In this document: one piece after another, positions 30,666 through 39,958 of the stretch
How the letters are laid out: every line of letters starts with the position of its first letter
Position numbering within the stretch: the stretch's first letter is position 1
Assembly (NCBI GenBank): GCA_963756495.1
Contig: CAVWNS010000001.1
Coordinates: 248,001-312,000 of the forward strand
Length of the DNA stretch: 64,000 nt
Reading direction: 5' to 3'
Source: DATFDN01 sp963756495
Lineage (GTDB): Bacteria; Pseudomonadota; Alphaproteobacteria; Acetobacterales; Acetobacteraceae
Notes under the pieces: generated by a model
The model's database searches: none
Seen by the model: the letters and a program-made list of their open reading frames with translations, nothing else
Told to the model about the DNA's origin: nothing
Made by a program: the position numbers and the translations under genes

Positions 30666-31727
30666 ATGGCTGAACCCTGGAACCGCTACGAACCGACGGC
30701 GGCGCGCGCGCATGACCGGCCCGGACGGGATGTGCGCCCGTCCAGCACGACGATCGACATGCACGCGCATCTCTTCGTGCCGGAAGCGGCGGAGCTGGTG
30801 CGCCCGCACCGCAAGCCTGATTCGCGCGCCGACCTCTATACGGAGGAGACGCGCATCCTGACCCGCACGCAGGATGCCGAGCGCCACCGGCACCTGACCG
30901 ATCTCGACACGAGGCTGTCCGATATGGACGCGATGGGCGTCGATATGCAGGTGGTCTCCCCGGCACCCGGCCAGTGCTATCACGGCTTGACCCCCGAGAT
31001 CGCGACGGCTGCGGCGCGCCGGGTCAACGACGGCATGGCCGGCTTCGTCGCCCGTCGCCCCGACCGGCTGGTCGGGCTCGGCACGGTCCCGATGCAGGCC
31101 GGTGCGGCGGCTGCCGAGGAACTGGAGCGGTGCGTGCGCCAGCTCGGCTTCAAGGGCGTGGAGATCCTGACCAACGTCGCCGGCAAGGAACTGTCCGATC
31201 CCGCGCACGACGCGTTCTGGGCGAAGGCCGCGGAGCTGGACACCGTGGTGATGATCCACCCCGGCGGCTTCACCCAGCCCGAGCGGCTGGGCCGGTTCTA
31301 TCTGAACAACGTTATCGGCAATCCGCTCGATACGACCGTCGCGCTGCACTACCTGATCCTCGACGGCATCCTTGAGCGTCACCCGGACCTGAAGCTGGTC
31401 GCCGCGCATGGCGGTGGGTTCCTGCCCGCCTATTGCGGACGCATCGACCACGCCTGGGGTGCGCGCAGCGACAGCCGTGGCGCGCTGCCGCATCCGCCCT
31501 CCACCTATCTCGCGCGGGTGTTCGTGGACGCCATCGTGTTCACCCCGCATCAGCTCGCCGCGCTGGTCGGGCTGCTCGGGACGGAGCACGTCCTGATGGG
31601 CACCGACTATCCGTACGACATGGGCGAATATGATCCGCTCGGCCATCTGGCTGAAACCCCGGCGCTCGATCCAGGGCAGATTTCGGCGATCGCGGGCGGC
31701 AACGCGCAGCATCTGTTCGGGCTCTGA
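30666..31727 (+). CDS. Amidohydrolase 2 family, ACMSD/gamma-resorcylate decarboxylase-like
   Basis: 353 residues behind AAGGAGG. Metal ligands are visible: TTIDMHAHLFVP (HxH), VVMIHPGGFTQPERLG, LVAAHGGGFLPAYCGR and VLMGTDYPYDMGEYD (the catalytic Asp). The spacing matches 2-amino-3-carboxymuconate-6-semialdehyde decarboxylase and related zinc-dependent decarboxylases or hydrolases of aromatic breakdown. No other tryptophan or resorcylate catabolic genes are adjacent, so the substrate is open. A GC-rich hairpin follows the stop. Confidence 0.87.
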   Translation: MAEPWNRYEPTAARAHDRPGRDVRPSSTTIDMHAHLFVPEAAELVRPHRKPDSRADLYTEETRILTRTQDAERHRHLTDLDTRLSDMDAMGVDMQVVSPAPGQCYHGLTPEIATAAARRVNDGMAGFVARRPDRLVGLGTVPMQAGAAAAEELERCVRQLGFKGVEILTNVAGKELSDPAHDAFWAKAAELDTVVMIHPGGFTQPERLGRFYLNNVIGNPLDTTVALHYLILDGILERHPDLKLVAAHGGGFLPAYCGRIDHAWGARSDSRGALPHPPSTYLARVFVDAIVFTPHQLAALVGLLGTEHVLMGTDYPYDMGEYDPLGHLAETPALDPGQISAIAGGNAQHLFGL

Positions 31728-31746
31728 ACCGGCTGCCCGGATAATC

Positions 31747-31770
31747 CCCTTCGCGCTTTTGCGCGAAGGG
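31747..31770. terminator. Hairpin between convergent genes
   Basis: CCCTTCGCGC pairs perfectly with GCGCGAAGGG around a TTTT loop, giving a 10-bp stem. It lies 20 bp after the amidohydrolase stop and 10 bp from the end of the convergent glycoside-hydrolase-like gene, so it can serve both. There is no T-tract on either side, so it is not a classical intrinsic terminator. Confidence 0.55.
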
Positions 31771-31780
31771 ATCACCGGAG

Positions 31781-33854
31781 TTACGACGTGATGCTGTGCG
31801 CCAGCAGCGACGACACCGACACCGCGCCCGAGCCCATCAGCGTGGCCACGGTGGTGCTGGCGCCGCCTGCGACGCCGCTCGCATTCACGGAAATGACGGC
31901 ATCGCCCTTCCCGTCGATGGCGGTCTTGATGAAGTTGCCGAGCGTCGAGGCACTTCCGGTCCACTTCGTCGCGGCGAGCAGGCCGCGCAGATCGAACTTG
32001 TCGCCGTTCGTCATCACCTGGCCGTAGATGGTGTCGGTCCCCTGCCCGGCCGGGGGCAGGACGATCGTGTTGTTCGAGCCGCTGTCATAGAGCGTGTTGC
32101 TGCCGGCTCCGGCGTTGATGACATTGTTGCTGGTGGCGAAGCGGATCGTGTCATTGCCGGTCCCAGTGGTCAGCCTATTGCCGCCCTGATTGGCCTGCAC
32201 GGTCTCGGTGCCGCCGCTCGCCGACAGCGTGTCGTCAGTCCCGTTGATGAAAATTGTGTGGTTGCCGGACGTGGCGCCAATCGTCTCGTTGCTGACCGAG
32301 ATCGTGTCACTCGCCTGTGTCGGGGGAATGATCACGTCGGCAGCGACGTCGACCTGGATAGTCCTGGTCACCTCGACCCCGGCCTGGTTCCACACGTCGA
32401 CCGTCAGCGTGTCGGTGCCGGCGTTGGCACCGGCCTTGTAGGTCAGGGTGGCCAGATCGGCATTGAGCTGTGCCTCGGTGCCCGTCAGCATGCCGCCGGC
32501 GACCTTGCCTCCGCCGGGGCCATGGGTCTGGCCGGCGACGGATATGGTGCCCGCGGTGTCATAGACGTTGAGCGCCATGGTGCCGCCGGCCGTGCTCGCC
32601 CATGCATCGGCGATCGAGACGCCGGTGACGGCGATGGAGGCGCCTGCGGTAACGCTCTCGGAGGCCGGCACCGTCACGCTAAGGTCCTGATACGCCGGCG
32701 GTGTGGGGGCGGCGGGCACGATCTCGACCAGAACCGGGTGGTCGGGGACGGTGATCGTCGCGGTGGCGGCGTTGCTGACGGTGGCCACTGCGCTGGTGCC
32801 GGTCAGCGGGTCATACTCGACGATCTGCGCGGCCGCCGACCCGAGAGTCAGGGTCACGCTGTGCGCGGCGCCCAGGGCCTGCTGCTCGTTCCACAGCGTC
32901 AGCCAGTAGGTGCCGTTGGATTTCTCGAACAGCAGGGTGTTGTCGCCGCTCTGCGTGCCGCTCAAGGTGTATGTGAGCGATCCGGTCGCGAAGCTCGCGG
33001 CGGTGGCGCCGGTGTCGGCCAACAGGGTCGTCAGGTCATGGATCGCCAGCCCTGGCGCCTTTGGCGAACCGTCCGAATTCATCAGTCCGAAATCGCCGGA
33101 CCCGTCGTCGAACAGCCCGTAGAAGTACATCGCCGTATCGCCGGCCTGGAGCGAGTTCCATGACCGCATCGAGATCGTATTTCGCGGCCGTGGTCGCGTC
33201 GATGACGTTGGTGTCGTAGCCGAACTCGGTCTCGATCACCGGCCGCCCGACTGCGGCGATCTGCGCGTCGCCATCGAGAAGCGCGATATTACTGGCCGGC
33301 GCACCGCTGGGATAGGTATGCGCGTTGGCATAGTCGGCATACGGCGCGAGGTTGCCAACCTTGTCGTAGTCGCCATGCCAGTTGTTGGCCGCCGTCCAAC
33401 CCTGGCCGAAGGACATGTTGATGGCGGGCAAGCCGAGGCTGTGCGCCGCGGCATAAACGGTCTGCTGAAACGACGCCGCGGCGGCCAGCGAATTGCCGTT
33501 CGATGTGGCGTACGGATCGTCTTCCTCGTTGCCGCCCTCGAAGGAGGAGATGATCCCCTGTCCGGCGAGTTGCTTGGCGCGCGTGAGATCGGACTGCATC
33601 TGCGCGACCGAACCTTCGGCCATGAAGGCGTCGAACTTCGCACCCGTGGCGCTGGCGACCTGCTGCCACCAGCCATTGGGGCCGACATCAGCCGGGTTCT
33701 CGGGGTCGTCGCGCAGGTTGGTGAGGCCGAGATACTTGATGGAGGCCTCGACGGTGGCGAGGTTCTGGTACCCGTACGCCTGGAAGTCGATATGGGTGTT
33801 CACGCCGAGAAAGTTGACGAGTGTCTCCGCCCGGCTGGCTTGCTGGGTTGTCAT
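31781..33854 (-). CDS. Glycoside-hydrolase-like protein with cadherin-like and RTX-like repeats, one frameshift
   Basis: From ATG 33854 the N-terminal 240 residues (VNFLGVNTHIDFQAYGYQNL, SSFEGGNEEDDPYATSNGN, RPVIETEFGYDTNVID) look like a TIM-barrel glycosidase, with Glu in FEGGNEED and ETEFGYD as candidate acid/nucleophile. The frame shifts near 33165. The second part has a beta domain (YTLSGTQSGDNTLLFEKSNG), a cadherin-like module (TVPASESVTAGASIAVTGVS) and a Gly/Asn/Asp-rich tail (RLTTGTGNDTIRFATSNNVI) like degenerate hemolysin repeats. There is no N-terminal signal peptide, which fits type I secretion through the C-terminus. About 690 residues. The glycan substrate is unknown. Confidence 0.72.
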
Positions 33855-34290
33855 TATGACTATTTTCCTATCATTTCCGTCGCTCACGCCGAGGGCGGAG
33901 CGGCTCGGTCAGGGAAGATCGACGTCGCTAAGGCAGGGCTGGCCTAGAGCGTTGAGCTTCTGGCTCGCATCGCATCAGTCCTCCGCGTCGTTGACGATAT
34001 TACGATATCGGCACGATTTTGGCAGTCTGGCCAGCGACCCGCAGGGACATCGCGTTTTGCCTGTCCGTATCTGCTGGAACGATGAAATCATCACGGTTGC
34101 GAGAGCGCAACCTTTCTGTTTCGATTCCGAGGTGACCAGGCGCATTTCGGCAATCGAGAACCCGCCGAAACCGTATGAAATACGACCTTTTTCCTATCCT
34201 ATGGCCGGGGACCGATTCTGGTCGGAAGAATTTACTTGTTGTTACTGAATTGCCACACCGGCGCCTGCCGGCCGGGCGGGGCCGCGCCCC
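33855..34290. other. Gene-free stretch, AT-richer than its surroundings
   Basis: About 435 bp between the start of the glycoside-hydrolase-like gene and the end of ruvX, both on the minus strand. A 251-residue plus-strand open frame crosses it but runs antisense into the hydrolase gene and has no motif, so I reject it. ACGATAT is repeated at 33994 and 34002 next to the palindrome CGATATCG. The stretch probably holds the promoter of the hydrolase gene. Confidence 0.5.
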
Positions 34291-34752
34291 TCAGCGCTTC
34301 GCATCCAGCGCCGCTTGCAAGGTCCAGGCGGCAGCCATGCGATCGACAACTGCCGCCCGCCGGGATCGGCTGAGATCGACCTCGCCGATCAAGAATTGGT
34401 TCACCGCAGCCGAGGACAGGCGTTCGTCCCAGAGGGCGGCGGGCAGCCCGGTCGCGTCTGACAGCGCCCCGGCCCAGTCGCGCGCGCCCTGCGCCGCCGG
34501 GCCGACCGAGCCGTCCATCGACAAGGGCCAGCCGACGACCAGCCCGCCCGCGCCCTCCTTCGCCGCGATGGCGACGATCTCGGCCGCGTTCTCCTTCAGC
34601 TTGCGCCGCCGCAGGGTGGTGTAGGGACCCGCCAAGGTCAGCATCACATCCGACAGCGCCACGCCGATCTGGCGCGCGCCGGGATCGAGGCCGATCAGGC
34701 GCTGGCCCGGCCGTAGCCGGCCGCGCAGCTCCATCATGTTGAACAGCGCCAT
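34291..34752 (-). CDS. ruvX: Putative pre-16S rRNA nuclease/Holliday junction resolvase RuvX (YqgF)
   Basis: 153 residues. The catalytic motif RLIGLDPGARQIGVALSDVM is near residue 18, VVGWPLSMDGSVGPAA carries the GxPxxxDGS block, and LPAALWDERLSSAAVNQFLI holds the acidic E-R-L-S site. YqgF/RuvX trims the 5-prime end of 16S rRNA precursor in E. coli. ATG 34752 is preferred over the open frame to 34788, since it leaves a divergent gap of 44 bp to gatC for promoters. Confidence 0.88.
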   Translation of the reverse strand: MALFNMMELRGRLRPGQRLIGLDPGARQIGVALSDVMLTLAGPYTTLRRRKLKENAAEIVAIAAKEGAGGLVVGWPLSMDGSVGPAAQGARDWAGALSDATGLPAALWDERLSSAAVNQFLIGEVDLSRSRRAAVVDRMAAAWTLQAALDAKR

Positions 34753-34796
34753 CCCGGCCGTTATGGTCCCGCCGTTTCCCGGAACCAAGGATCGCC

Positions 34797-35084
34797 ATGT
34801 CGCTCGATCCCGCGACCGTTCGCCGCATCGCGCTGCTCGCCCGCATCCATCTGGATGACGAGGAGGTGCCGCGTCTCCAGGCTGAGCTGAACGGCATCCT
34901 GGGTTGGATCGAGCAACTCAACAACGTGGACGTGGACGGCGTCGAGCCGATTGCCGGCGCCGCGTCGATGGCGCTCAGGATGCGCGAGGACGTCGTCACC
35001 GACGGCTTCTATCCGGACAAGATCCTGGCCAACGCGCCCGAGCGGATCGAGGCCTATTTCGTCGTCCCGAAGGTGGTCGAGTGA
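34797..35084 (+). CDS. gatC: Asp-tRNA(Asn)/Glu-tRNA(Gln) amidotransferase subunit C
   Basis: 95 residues: MSLDPATVRRIALLARIHLD, ILGWIEQLNNVDVDGVEPIA and the end LANAPERIEAYFVVPKVVE are the whole GatC signature. GatC wraps around GatA and holds GatB in the GatCAB transamidase. The stop TGA shares its last base with the gatA ATG, so translation is coupled. Confidence 0.95.
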   Translation: MSLDPATVRRIALLARIHLDDEEVPRLQAELNGILGWIEQLNNVDVDGVEPIAGAASMALRMREDVVTDGFYPDKILANAPERIEAYFVVPKVVE

Positions 35085-36586
35085 TGCTGACCGACCTCAC
35101 CATCGCCGCAGCGCGCGTGGGCCTCGGCCGGGGCGACTTCACCGCCCGCGCGCTCACTGAGGCGCATCTGGCGGCCATCGAGGCGCTCAATCCGCGCCTG
35201 AACGCCTATATCAGCGTGACCGCCGAGCGGGCGCTGGCGCAGGCCGAGGCCGCCGACGCCGCCCTGGCGCGAGGCGAAACCCGAGCGCTCACCGGCATCC
35301 CACTGGCTATAAAGGATTTGTTCTGCACGGAGGGCGTGCGCACCACCGCCGGCAGCCGGATTCTCGGGCCGTTCGTGCCGCCCTATGAGAGCACCGTCAG
35401 CGCCAACCTTCTGCGCGACGGCGCGGTGTTCGTGGGCAAGACCAACATGGACGAGTTCGCGATGGGCTCGTCGAACCTCACCTCGGCCTACGGGCCGGTG
35501 GAGAACCCTTGGAAGCGGCGTCAGGACGACCGCGCCGTGCTGGTTCCGGGGGGCTCGTCCGGCGGGTCGGCGGCGGCGGTCGCGGCCCGGCTCGCGCTCG
35601 GCGCAACCGGCACCGACACCGGCGGATCGATCCGCCAGCCAGCCTCGTTCTGCGGCATCGCCGGCATGAAGCCCACCTACGGGCGATGCTCGCGCTGGGG
35701 CGTCGTCGCCTTCGCCTCCTCGCTCGATCATCCCGGCCCGTTCGCGCGCACGGTCGAGGATTGCGCCATCCTGCTCGGCTCGATGGCCGGCCATGACTCC
35801 AAGGACAGCACGAGCGCCGATCTGCCCGTGCCCGACTTCGCCGCCGCCTGCGGGCGCGGCGTGCGGGGTCTGCGGATCGGCATTCCCCGCGAGTACCGCG
35901 CCGACGGGATGCCCAGCGAGATCGAGGCGTTATGGCAGCAGGGCATCGCTTGGCTGCGCGAGGCCGGCGCCGAGATCGTGGACGTTTCCCTGCCGCACAC
36001 GAAGTACGGCCTGCCGACGTATTACATCATCGCGCCGGCCGAAGCGTCCTCTAACCTCGCCCGCTATGACGGCGTGCGCTTCGGGCTGCGCACGGATGGG
36101 CAGGATCTGCGCGACCTCTATGAACGCACGCGCGCGGACGGCTTCGGTCCGGAGGTGCGCCGCCGCATCCTGATCGGCACTTACGTCCTCTCGGCCGGAT
36201 ACTACGACGCCTACTACTTGCGAGCGCAGAAGCTGCGCGCCCTGATCCTGCGCGATTTCACCGCGGCGTTCGCCCGCGTGGACGCGTTGCTTGCCCCGAC
36301 CGCGCCCTCGGCCGCCTTCGCGCAGGGAGAGAACACCGACGACCCGGTAAAGATGTACCTGAATGATGTGTTCACCGTTCCGGCCGACCTCGCCGGCGTG
36401 CCGGCGATGTCGGTGCCGGCCGGGCTGGATGCCAATTCCCTGCCGCTCGGGTTGCAGGTGATCGGCCGGCCGTTCGACGAGGAGACGGTGTTCGCCGTGG
36501 CCGCGGGGATTGAACGCGCGGCGTGTTTCGAGGCCCGTCCGGCGCTGCGGGCCGGCGGCACCGTGTCGGAGGCAATCACCGCATGA
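35084..36586 (+). CDS. gatA: Asp-tRNA(Asn)/Glu-tRNA(Gln) amidotransferase subunit A
   Basis: 500 residues, intact. The amidase-signature Lys is in LTGIPLAIKDLFCTEGVRTT, and the Ser-cis-Ser region is VPGGSSGGSAAAVAARLALG followed by GTDTGGSIRQPASFCGIAGM. GatA frees ammonia from glutamine and passes it to GatB. TGATG overlap with gatC and ATGA overlap with gatB. Confidence 0.96.
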   Translation: MLTDLTIAAARVGLGRGDFTARALTEAHLAAIEALNPRLNAYISVTAERALAQAEAADAALARGETRALTGIPLAIKDLFCTEGVRTTAGSRILGPFVPPYESTVSANLLRDGAVFVGKTNMDEFAMGSSNLTSAYGPVENPWKRRQDDRAVLVPGGSSGGSAAAVAARLALGATGTDTGGSIRQPASFCGIAGMKPTYGRCSRWGVVAFASSLDHPGPFARTVEDCAILLGSMAGHDSKDSTSADLPVPDFAAACGRGVRGLRIGIPREYRADGMPSEIEALWQQGIAWLREAGAEIVDVSLPHTKYGLPTYYIIAPAEASSNLARYDGVRFGLRTDGQDLRDLYERTRADGFGPEVRRRILIGTYVLSAGYYDAYYLRAQKLRALILRDFTAAFARVDALLAPTAPSAAFAQGENTDDPVKMYLNDVFTVPADLAGVPAMSVPAGLDANSLPLGLQVIGRPFDEETVFAVAAGIERAACFEARPALRAGGTVSEAITA

Positions 36587-38034
36587 CCTACACCGTCGAC
36601 GGCGACACCGGTCCTTGGGAGGTGGTGATCGGTCTTGAGGTCCACGCCCAGATCACCAGCCAGGCCAAGTTGTTCTCCGGCGCCGCCACCGGTTTCGGCG
36701 CCGCGCCGAACAGCCAGGTGAGCTTTGTCGATGCCGCCTTCCCCGGCATGTTGCCGGTCATCAACCGCGAATGCGTGGCCCAAGCCGTGCGCACCGGCCT
36801 CGGCCTCGACGCGCGCATCAACCCGGTCAGCCGCTTCGACCGCAAGAACTACTTCTACGCCGACCTGCCCGCCGGGTACCAGATCAGCCAGTACCAGCAC
36901 CCGATCGTGGGCGAGGGCCGCATCGAGATCGAGCTTGCCGGCGGCGCCACCAAGGAGATCGGCATCACTCGCCTGCACCTTGAACAGGACGCCGGCAAGT
37001 CGCTGCACGACCAGCACCCGAGCAAGTCGCTCATTGACCTCAATCGCTCCGGCGTCGCGCTGATGGAGATCGTGAGCGAACCGGATCTGCGCGGGCCGGA
37101 GGAGGCTTGGGCCTATCTGCGCAAGCTGCGCACGATCCTGCGCTATCTCGGCACGTGCGACGGCAACATGGACGAGGGCTCGATGCGCGCCGACGTCAAT
37201 GTCTCCGTCCGCAAGCACGGCGAGCCGTTCCGCACGCGCTGCGAGATCAAGAACGTCAACTCCATCCGCTTCGTGATGCAGGCGATCGAGGCGGAGGCGA
37301 AGCGCCAAGTCGAGGTCTGGGAGTCCGGCGCCGCGGTCGATCAGGAGACGCGGCTGTTCGATCCCGCGCGCGGGGTGACGCGGTCGATGCGCAGCAAGGA
37401 GGACGCGCACGACTACCGCTATTTCCCCGATCCCGACCTGCTGCCGCTGGTGCTCGACGAGGACTGGATCGCCGATCTGAAGGCCGGGTTGCCGGAGCTG
37501 CCGGACGCCAAGCGGCGGCGATTCGTGGCCGAGTATGGCCTGCCCGCCTACGACGCCGCCGTGCTGGTGGCCGAGCAGGCGACGGCGGATTTCTATGAGG
37601 CGGTCGCGAAGGGGCGCGATGCGACGCTCGCCGCCAACTGGGTGAAGGGCGACCTGTTCGCCGCGCTCAGCCGCACCGGGCGAAGCGTGGCCGATAGCCC
37701 GGTAAGCGCCGCGAGCCTCGGCCGGCTGCTCGACCTGATGGCCGACGGCACCATCAATGGCCGCATCGCCAAGGAGGTCTTCGAGGCGATGGTGGACACC
37801 GGCAAGGACCCGGCCCTGATCGTCGGGGAGAAGGGCCTGCGCCAGGTCACCGACCGGGGTGCGATCGATGCCGCCGTGGATGCGGTGCTCGCGGCCAATG
37901 CCGACAAGCTCGCCGAATACAAGGCGGGTAAGGACAAGCTGTTCGGCTTCTTCGTGGGTCAGGTGATGAAGGCGATGGCGGGCAAGGGGAACCCGGCAGG
38001 GGTGAACGAGGCGTTGCGCCGGCATCTTGCGTGA
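36583..38034 (+). CDS. gatB: Asp-tRNA(Asn)/Glu-tRNA(Gln) amidotransferase subunit B
   Basis: 483 residues from ATG 36583, which overlaps the gatA stop by four bases. Motifs include WEVVIGLEVHAQITSQAKLF, DRKNYFYADLPAGYQISQYQ, GSMRADVNVSVRKHG and the C-terminal helical tail with VGQVMKAMAGKGNPAGVNEA. GatB is the kinase/transamidase subunit that converts mischarged Glu-tRNA(Gln) or Asp-tRNA(Asn). An 853-residue antisense open frame over gatA-gatB is a high-GC shadow. Confidence 0.96.
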   Translation: MTYTVDGDTGPWEVVIGLEVHAQITSQAKLFSGAATGFGAAPNSQVSFVDAAFPGMLPVINRECVAQAVRTGLGLDARINPVSRFDRKNYFYADLPAGYQISQYQHPIVGEGRIEIELAGGATKEIGITRLHLEQDAGKSLHDQHPSKSLIDLNRSGVALMEIVSEPDLRGPEEAWAYLRKLRTILRYLGTCDGNMDEGSMRADVNVSVRKHGEPFRTRCEIKNVNSIRFVMQAIEAEAKRQVEVWESGAAVDQETRLFDPARGVTRSMRSKEDAHDYRYFPDPDLLPLVLDEDWIADLKAGLPELPDAKRRRFVAEYGLPAYDAAVLVAEQATADFYEAVAKGRDATLAANWVKGDLFAALSRTGRSVADSPVSAASLGRLLDLMADGTINGRIAKEVFEAMVDTGKDPALIVGEKGLRQVTDRGAIDAAVDAVLAANADKLAEYKAGKDKLFGFFVGQVMKAMAGKGNPAGVNEALRRHLA

Positions 38035-38068
38035 CCTGCTAACGCTCCGTTCATCAGCCGGTGCTTGG

Positions 38069-39115
38069 ATGTTCCGGCCGATGCGCCCTCCCTCAACCCC
38101 GCCCGAACCGCACGATCCGGCCCCGGCGGAGGAGGCCGCGCCGGACCGCTGCCTGCTGGCCCATCGCATGTTCGCCGCCTTTGCGAACCCGATCTTCCGC
38201 CGGGCGGAGGCCGACGGCGCGCCGGTGATGATCGTCTCTCTCGGCGACCGGGAGGCGGGTTTGCCGCTGCGATCCCTCCAGCGCGAATTCGGCATCGAGG
38301 ACGACACGCCGGACGGGCGGATGCTGGCCCTGATCGCCGAGGCGCTGGATTTCGTCTCCGCGCTCCGGCCGGGTGACGATTTGCCGTCCGAGGTGCTGAC
38401 CGGCGCGGCGAGCTGGAAACCCGATCCGGTCCATGTCGCCCTGGCGAACACCCGATTGCGCCTGCAACTGGTCACGTGGCTGACCGCCGGCACCGGCGGT
38501 GACCGGATCGACCTCACCAGCGAGTCGCTGCTCCAGGTTGCCGATGACCCGTCGCTGCGGGCCCAGGTGCAGCTTGCGCATGGCCGGGCGGCGGGGGCGC
38601 TGGGGCTGAGCCACGCCGACCAGGTCCTTGAGATGCTGGAGGCGCTGGGCGAGGAATTGGGATATATCGAGGCGCTGCGCGATCGGCTGCTCGGCCGGCT
38701 GACCCTGACGGTCGCCAAGATCGAACGGGTCGCCGCCGGCTGGCACGGCAGCGCCCGCCACGGCGAGACCGTCACTCAAGTCCGACGCCTGGCAAAGACC
38801 GCGCTGCAACAGGTCCGCAACCGCTTCGAGGAACTTGACGCGCAGACCGGCGAGGTGCTGGCCATGCTGCGCAATACGGACAGCCAGCGCACCTTCATCC
38901 GCTGCAACCGCGATTGGCTTTACCGCAGCCTGCGCGGGTGGGAGCCGATCCTGACCAGCTGGGACGGGGCGGCGCTGGCGTTCGACGCGGCAATGGCGGC
39001 CCTCATAGCGCGCACCTATCAGTTCCTGGCGCCGCGCTTCATGCCAGTGACGGAGTGGCTGTCCAGCACCCGCCCTGGCCGGCCGAAACCCACGCCGGCG
39101 CACATGGTCTGGTGA
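38069..39115 (+). CDS. Conserved-looking cytoplasmic protein downstream of gatB
   Basis: About 348 residues; the start could be TTG 38027, ATG 38069 or ATG 38081. It begins with a Pro-rich tail, then CLLAHRMFAAFANPIFRRAE and VMIVSLGDREAGLPLRSLQR. Long helical stretches follow (LGEELGYIEALRDRLLGRLT, TALQQVRNRFEELDAQTGEV), probably a coiled coil. It ends RTYQFLAPRFMPVTEWLSST. No signal peptide or catalytic motif is seen, and I do not recognise the family. It is possibly co-transcribed with gatCAB. Confidence 0.65.
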   Translation: MFRPMRPPSTPPEPHDPAPAEEAAPDRCLLAHRMFAAFANPIFRRAEADGAPVMIVSLGDREAGLPLRSLQREFGIEDDTPDGRMLALIAEALDFVSALRPGDDLPSEVLTGAASWKPDPVHVALANTRLRLQLVTWLTAGTGGDRIDLTSESLLQVADDPSLRAQVQLAHGRAAGALGLSHADQVLEMLEALGEELGYIEALRDRLLGRLTLTVAKIERVAAGWHGSARHGETVTQVRRLAKTALQQVRNRFEELDAQTGEVLAMLRNTDSQRTFIRCNRDWLYRSLRGWEPILTSWDGAALAFDAAMAALIARTYQFLAPRFMPVTEWLSSTRPGRPKPTPAHMVW

Positions 39116-39204
39116 GGCATCGCCGACCGTAGCAATCGCATCGCTCAGGTCCGGGTCCGCTCGACTTCCAACGCTCCCCGGAGCATCTCAGTCCGACGAC
39201 CTGC

Positions 39205-39537
39205 CTATCGGGCGGGCTTATAGGCGTTGGCGACAGTCGCTGCCTTCGTCATGGCGGCCACGCCTTCCGCGCCGCTCATCAATGCTGTCGTCTTGGCAGA
39301 CTTGACCCCGCCGCCCGCGCCAACCGCGAGCGCAATAGCCGCCATGCTTTCGGCATTTGACACGTCGGCGATGAGCACGAGGTCATACTCGCCGAAGCAG
39401 TACCAGGCACCGACAAGTTTCCCGCCAGCGGCCTCGCACAAGGCGCGTCCTACCGTCTCAGCACGATTTTGTGGGTTCTTGAGTTGGGCCGCCCAGGACT
39501 CAGAAGTATAGGCGGCTTGATACATATACAGCGCCAT
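39205..39537 (-). CDS. GYD-domain protein
   Basis: 110 residues from ATG 39537, with TGGAGGAAACG upstream as a good ribosome site. MALYMYQAAYTSESWAAQLK and WYCFGEYDLVLIADVSNAES contain the GEYD motif of the ferredoxin-like GYD family, followed by VGAGGGVKSAKTTALMSGAE. The function of GYD proteins is unknown. The gene stands alone. Confidence 0.85.
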   Translation of the reverse strand: MALYMYQAAYTSESWAAQLKNPQNRAETVGRALCEAAGGKLVGAWYCFGEYDLVLIADVSNAESMAAIALAVGAGGGVKSAKTTALMSGAEGVAAMTKAATVANAYKPAR

Positions 39538-39921
39538 CGTTTCCTCCATTGTATGGTTCGTTATGTCAGACGAAAGCACCCGGTCATCGCCATGGCTTTA
39601 GTTAGCTGGCGGTTAACGCTCTCCCGGCTGCCCCGCCCGGAGACCATGCGAGCGCCTCTGGCTAGTCGTCAAATTTCGCTCAGACGGGGGTCACCTCAGC
39701 GCGCATCGAGGTTTGTCGCCGCGCAACAGACACCATCCGGCTCCGATCAGTGGCCCCGACCTCTTCGTGCATACTTTAAGCAGACAGTGTGAGAACGCCG
39801 AACCGCAACTACGACAAGCAACTTTGTTGAGATAGCGAAACAGACACGGATGTAGCTCCAGCCCGCCGCTGAATGATTGCGGTCTTGCGCCGGCGGAGGT
39901 GGCTGTGTAGAACCCACCGCG
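39538..39921. other. Gene-free stretch upstream of the iron permease
   Basis: About 380 bp between the divergent GYD and iron-permease genes. A minus-strand open frame of 306 codons crosses it and the permease gene but has shadow-like Ser/Ala/Pro/Arg composition and no motif. The permease-proximal end holds a Fur-like box. No other structure is seen. Confidence 0.5.
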
Positions 39922-39940
39922 ATTGATAGTTATTCGCAAT
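39922..39940. promoter_or_regulatory. Candidate Fur-type iron box
   Basis: On the minus strand the 19 bases read ATTGCGAATAACTATCAAT. The left half ATTGCGAAT agrees fully with the Fur palindrome ATTGCGAAT-N-ATTCGCAAT as I know it, and the right half agrees at six of nine positions. It ends 18 bp before the start of the FTR1 permease gene, where a bound repressor would block transcription or translation initiation. Experimental support is absent; the function is inferred from match and position. Confidence 0.4.
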
Positions 39941-39958
39941 TGGAAGGCGGTAGGCCAC

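Noticed and set aside
33493..34248. 251-codon plus-strand frame over the hydrolase start and leader
   Set aside because: Antisense to a gene with recognisable domains and without any motif of its own.
36214..38775. 853-codon minus-strand open frame opposite gatA and gatB
   Set aside because: It lies wholly antisense to two certain genes, has no motif and shows the Ser/Arg/Ala/His-rich composition of a shadow frame in high-GC DNA.
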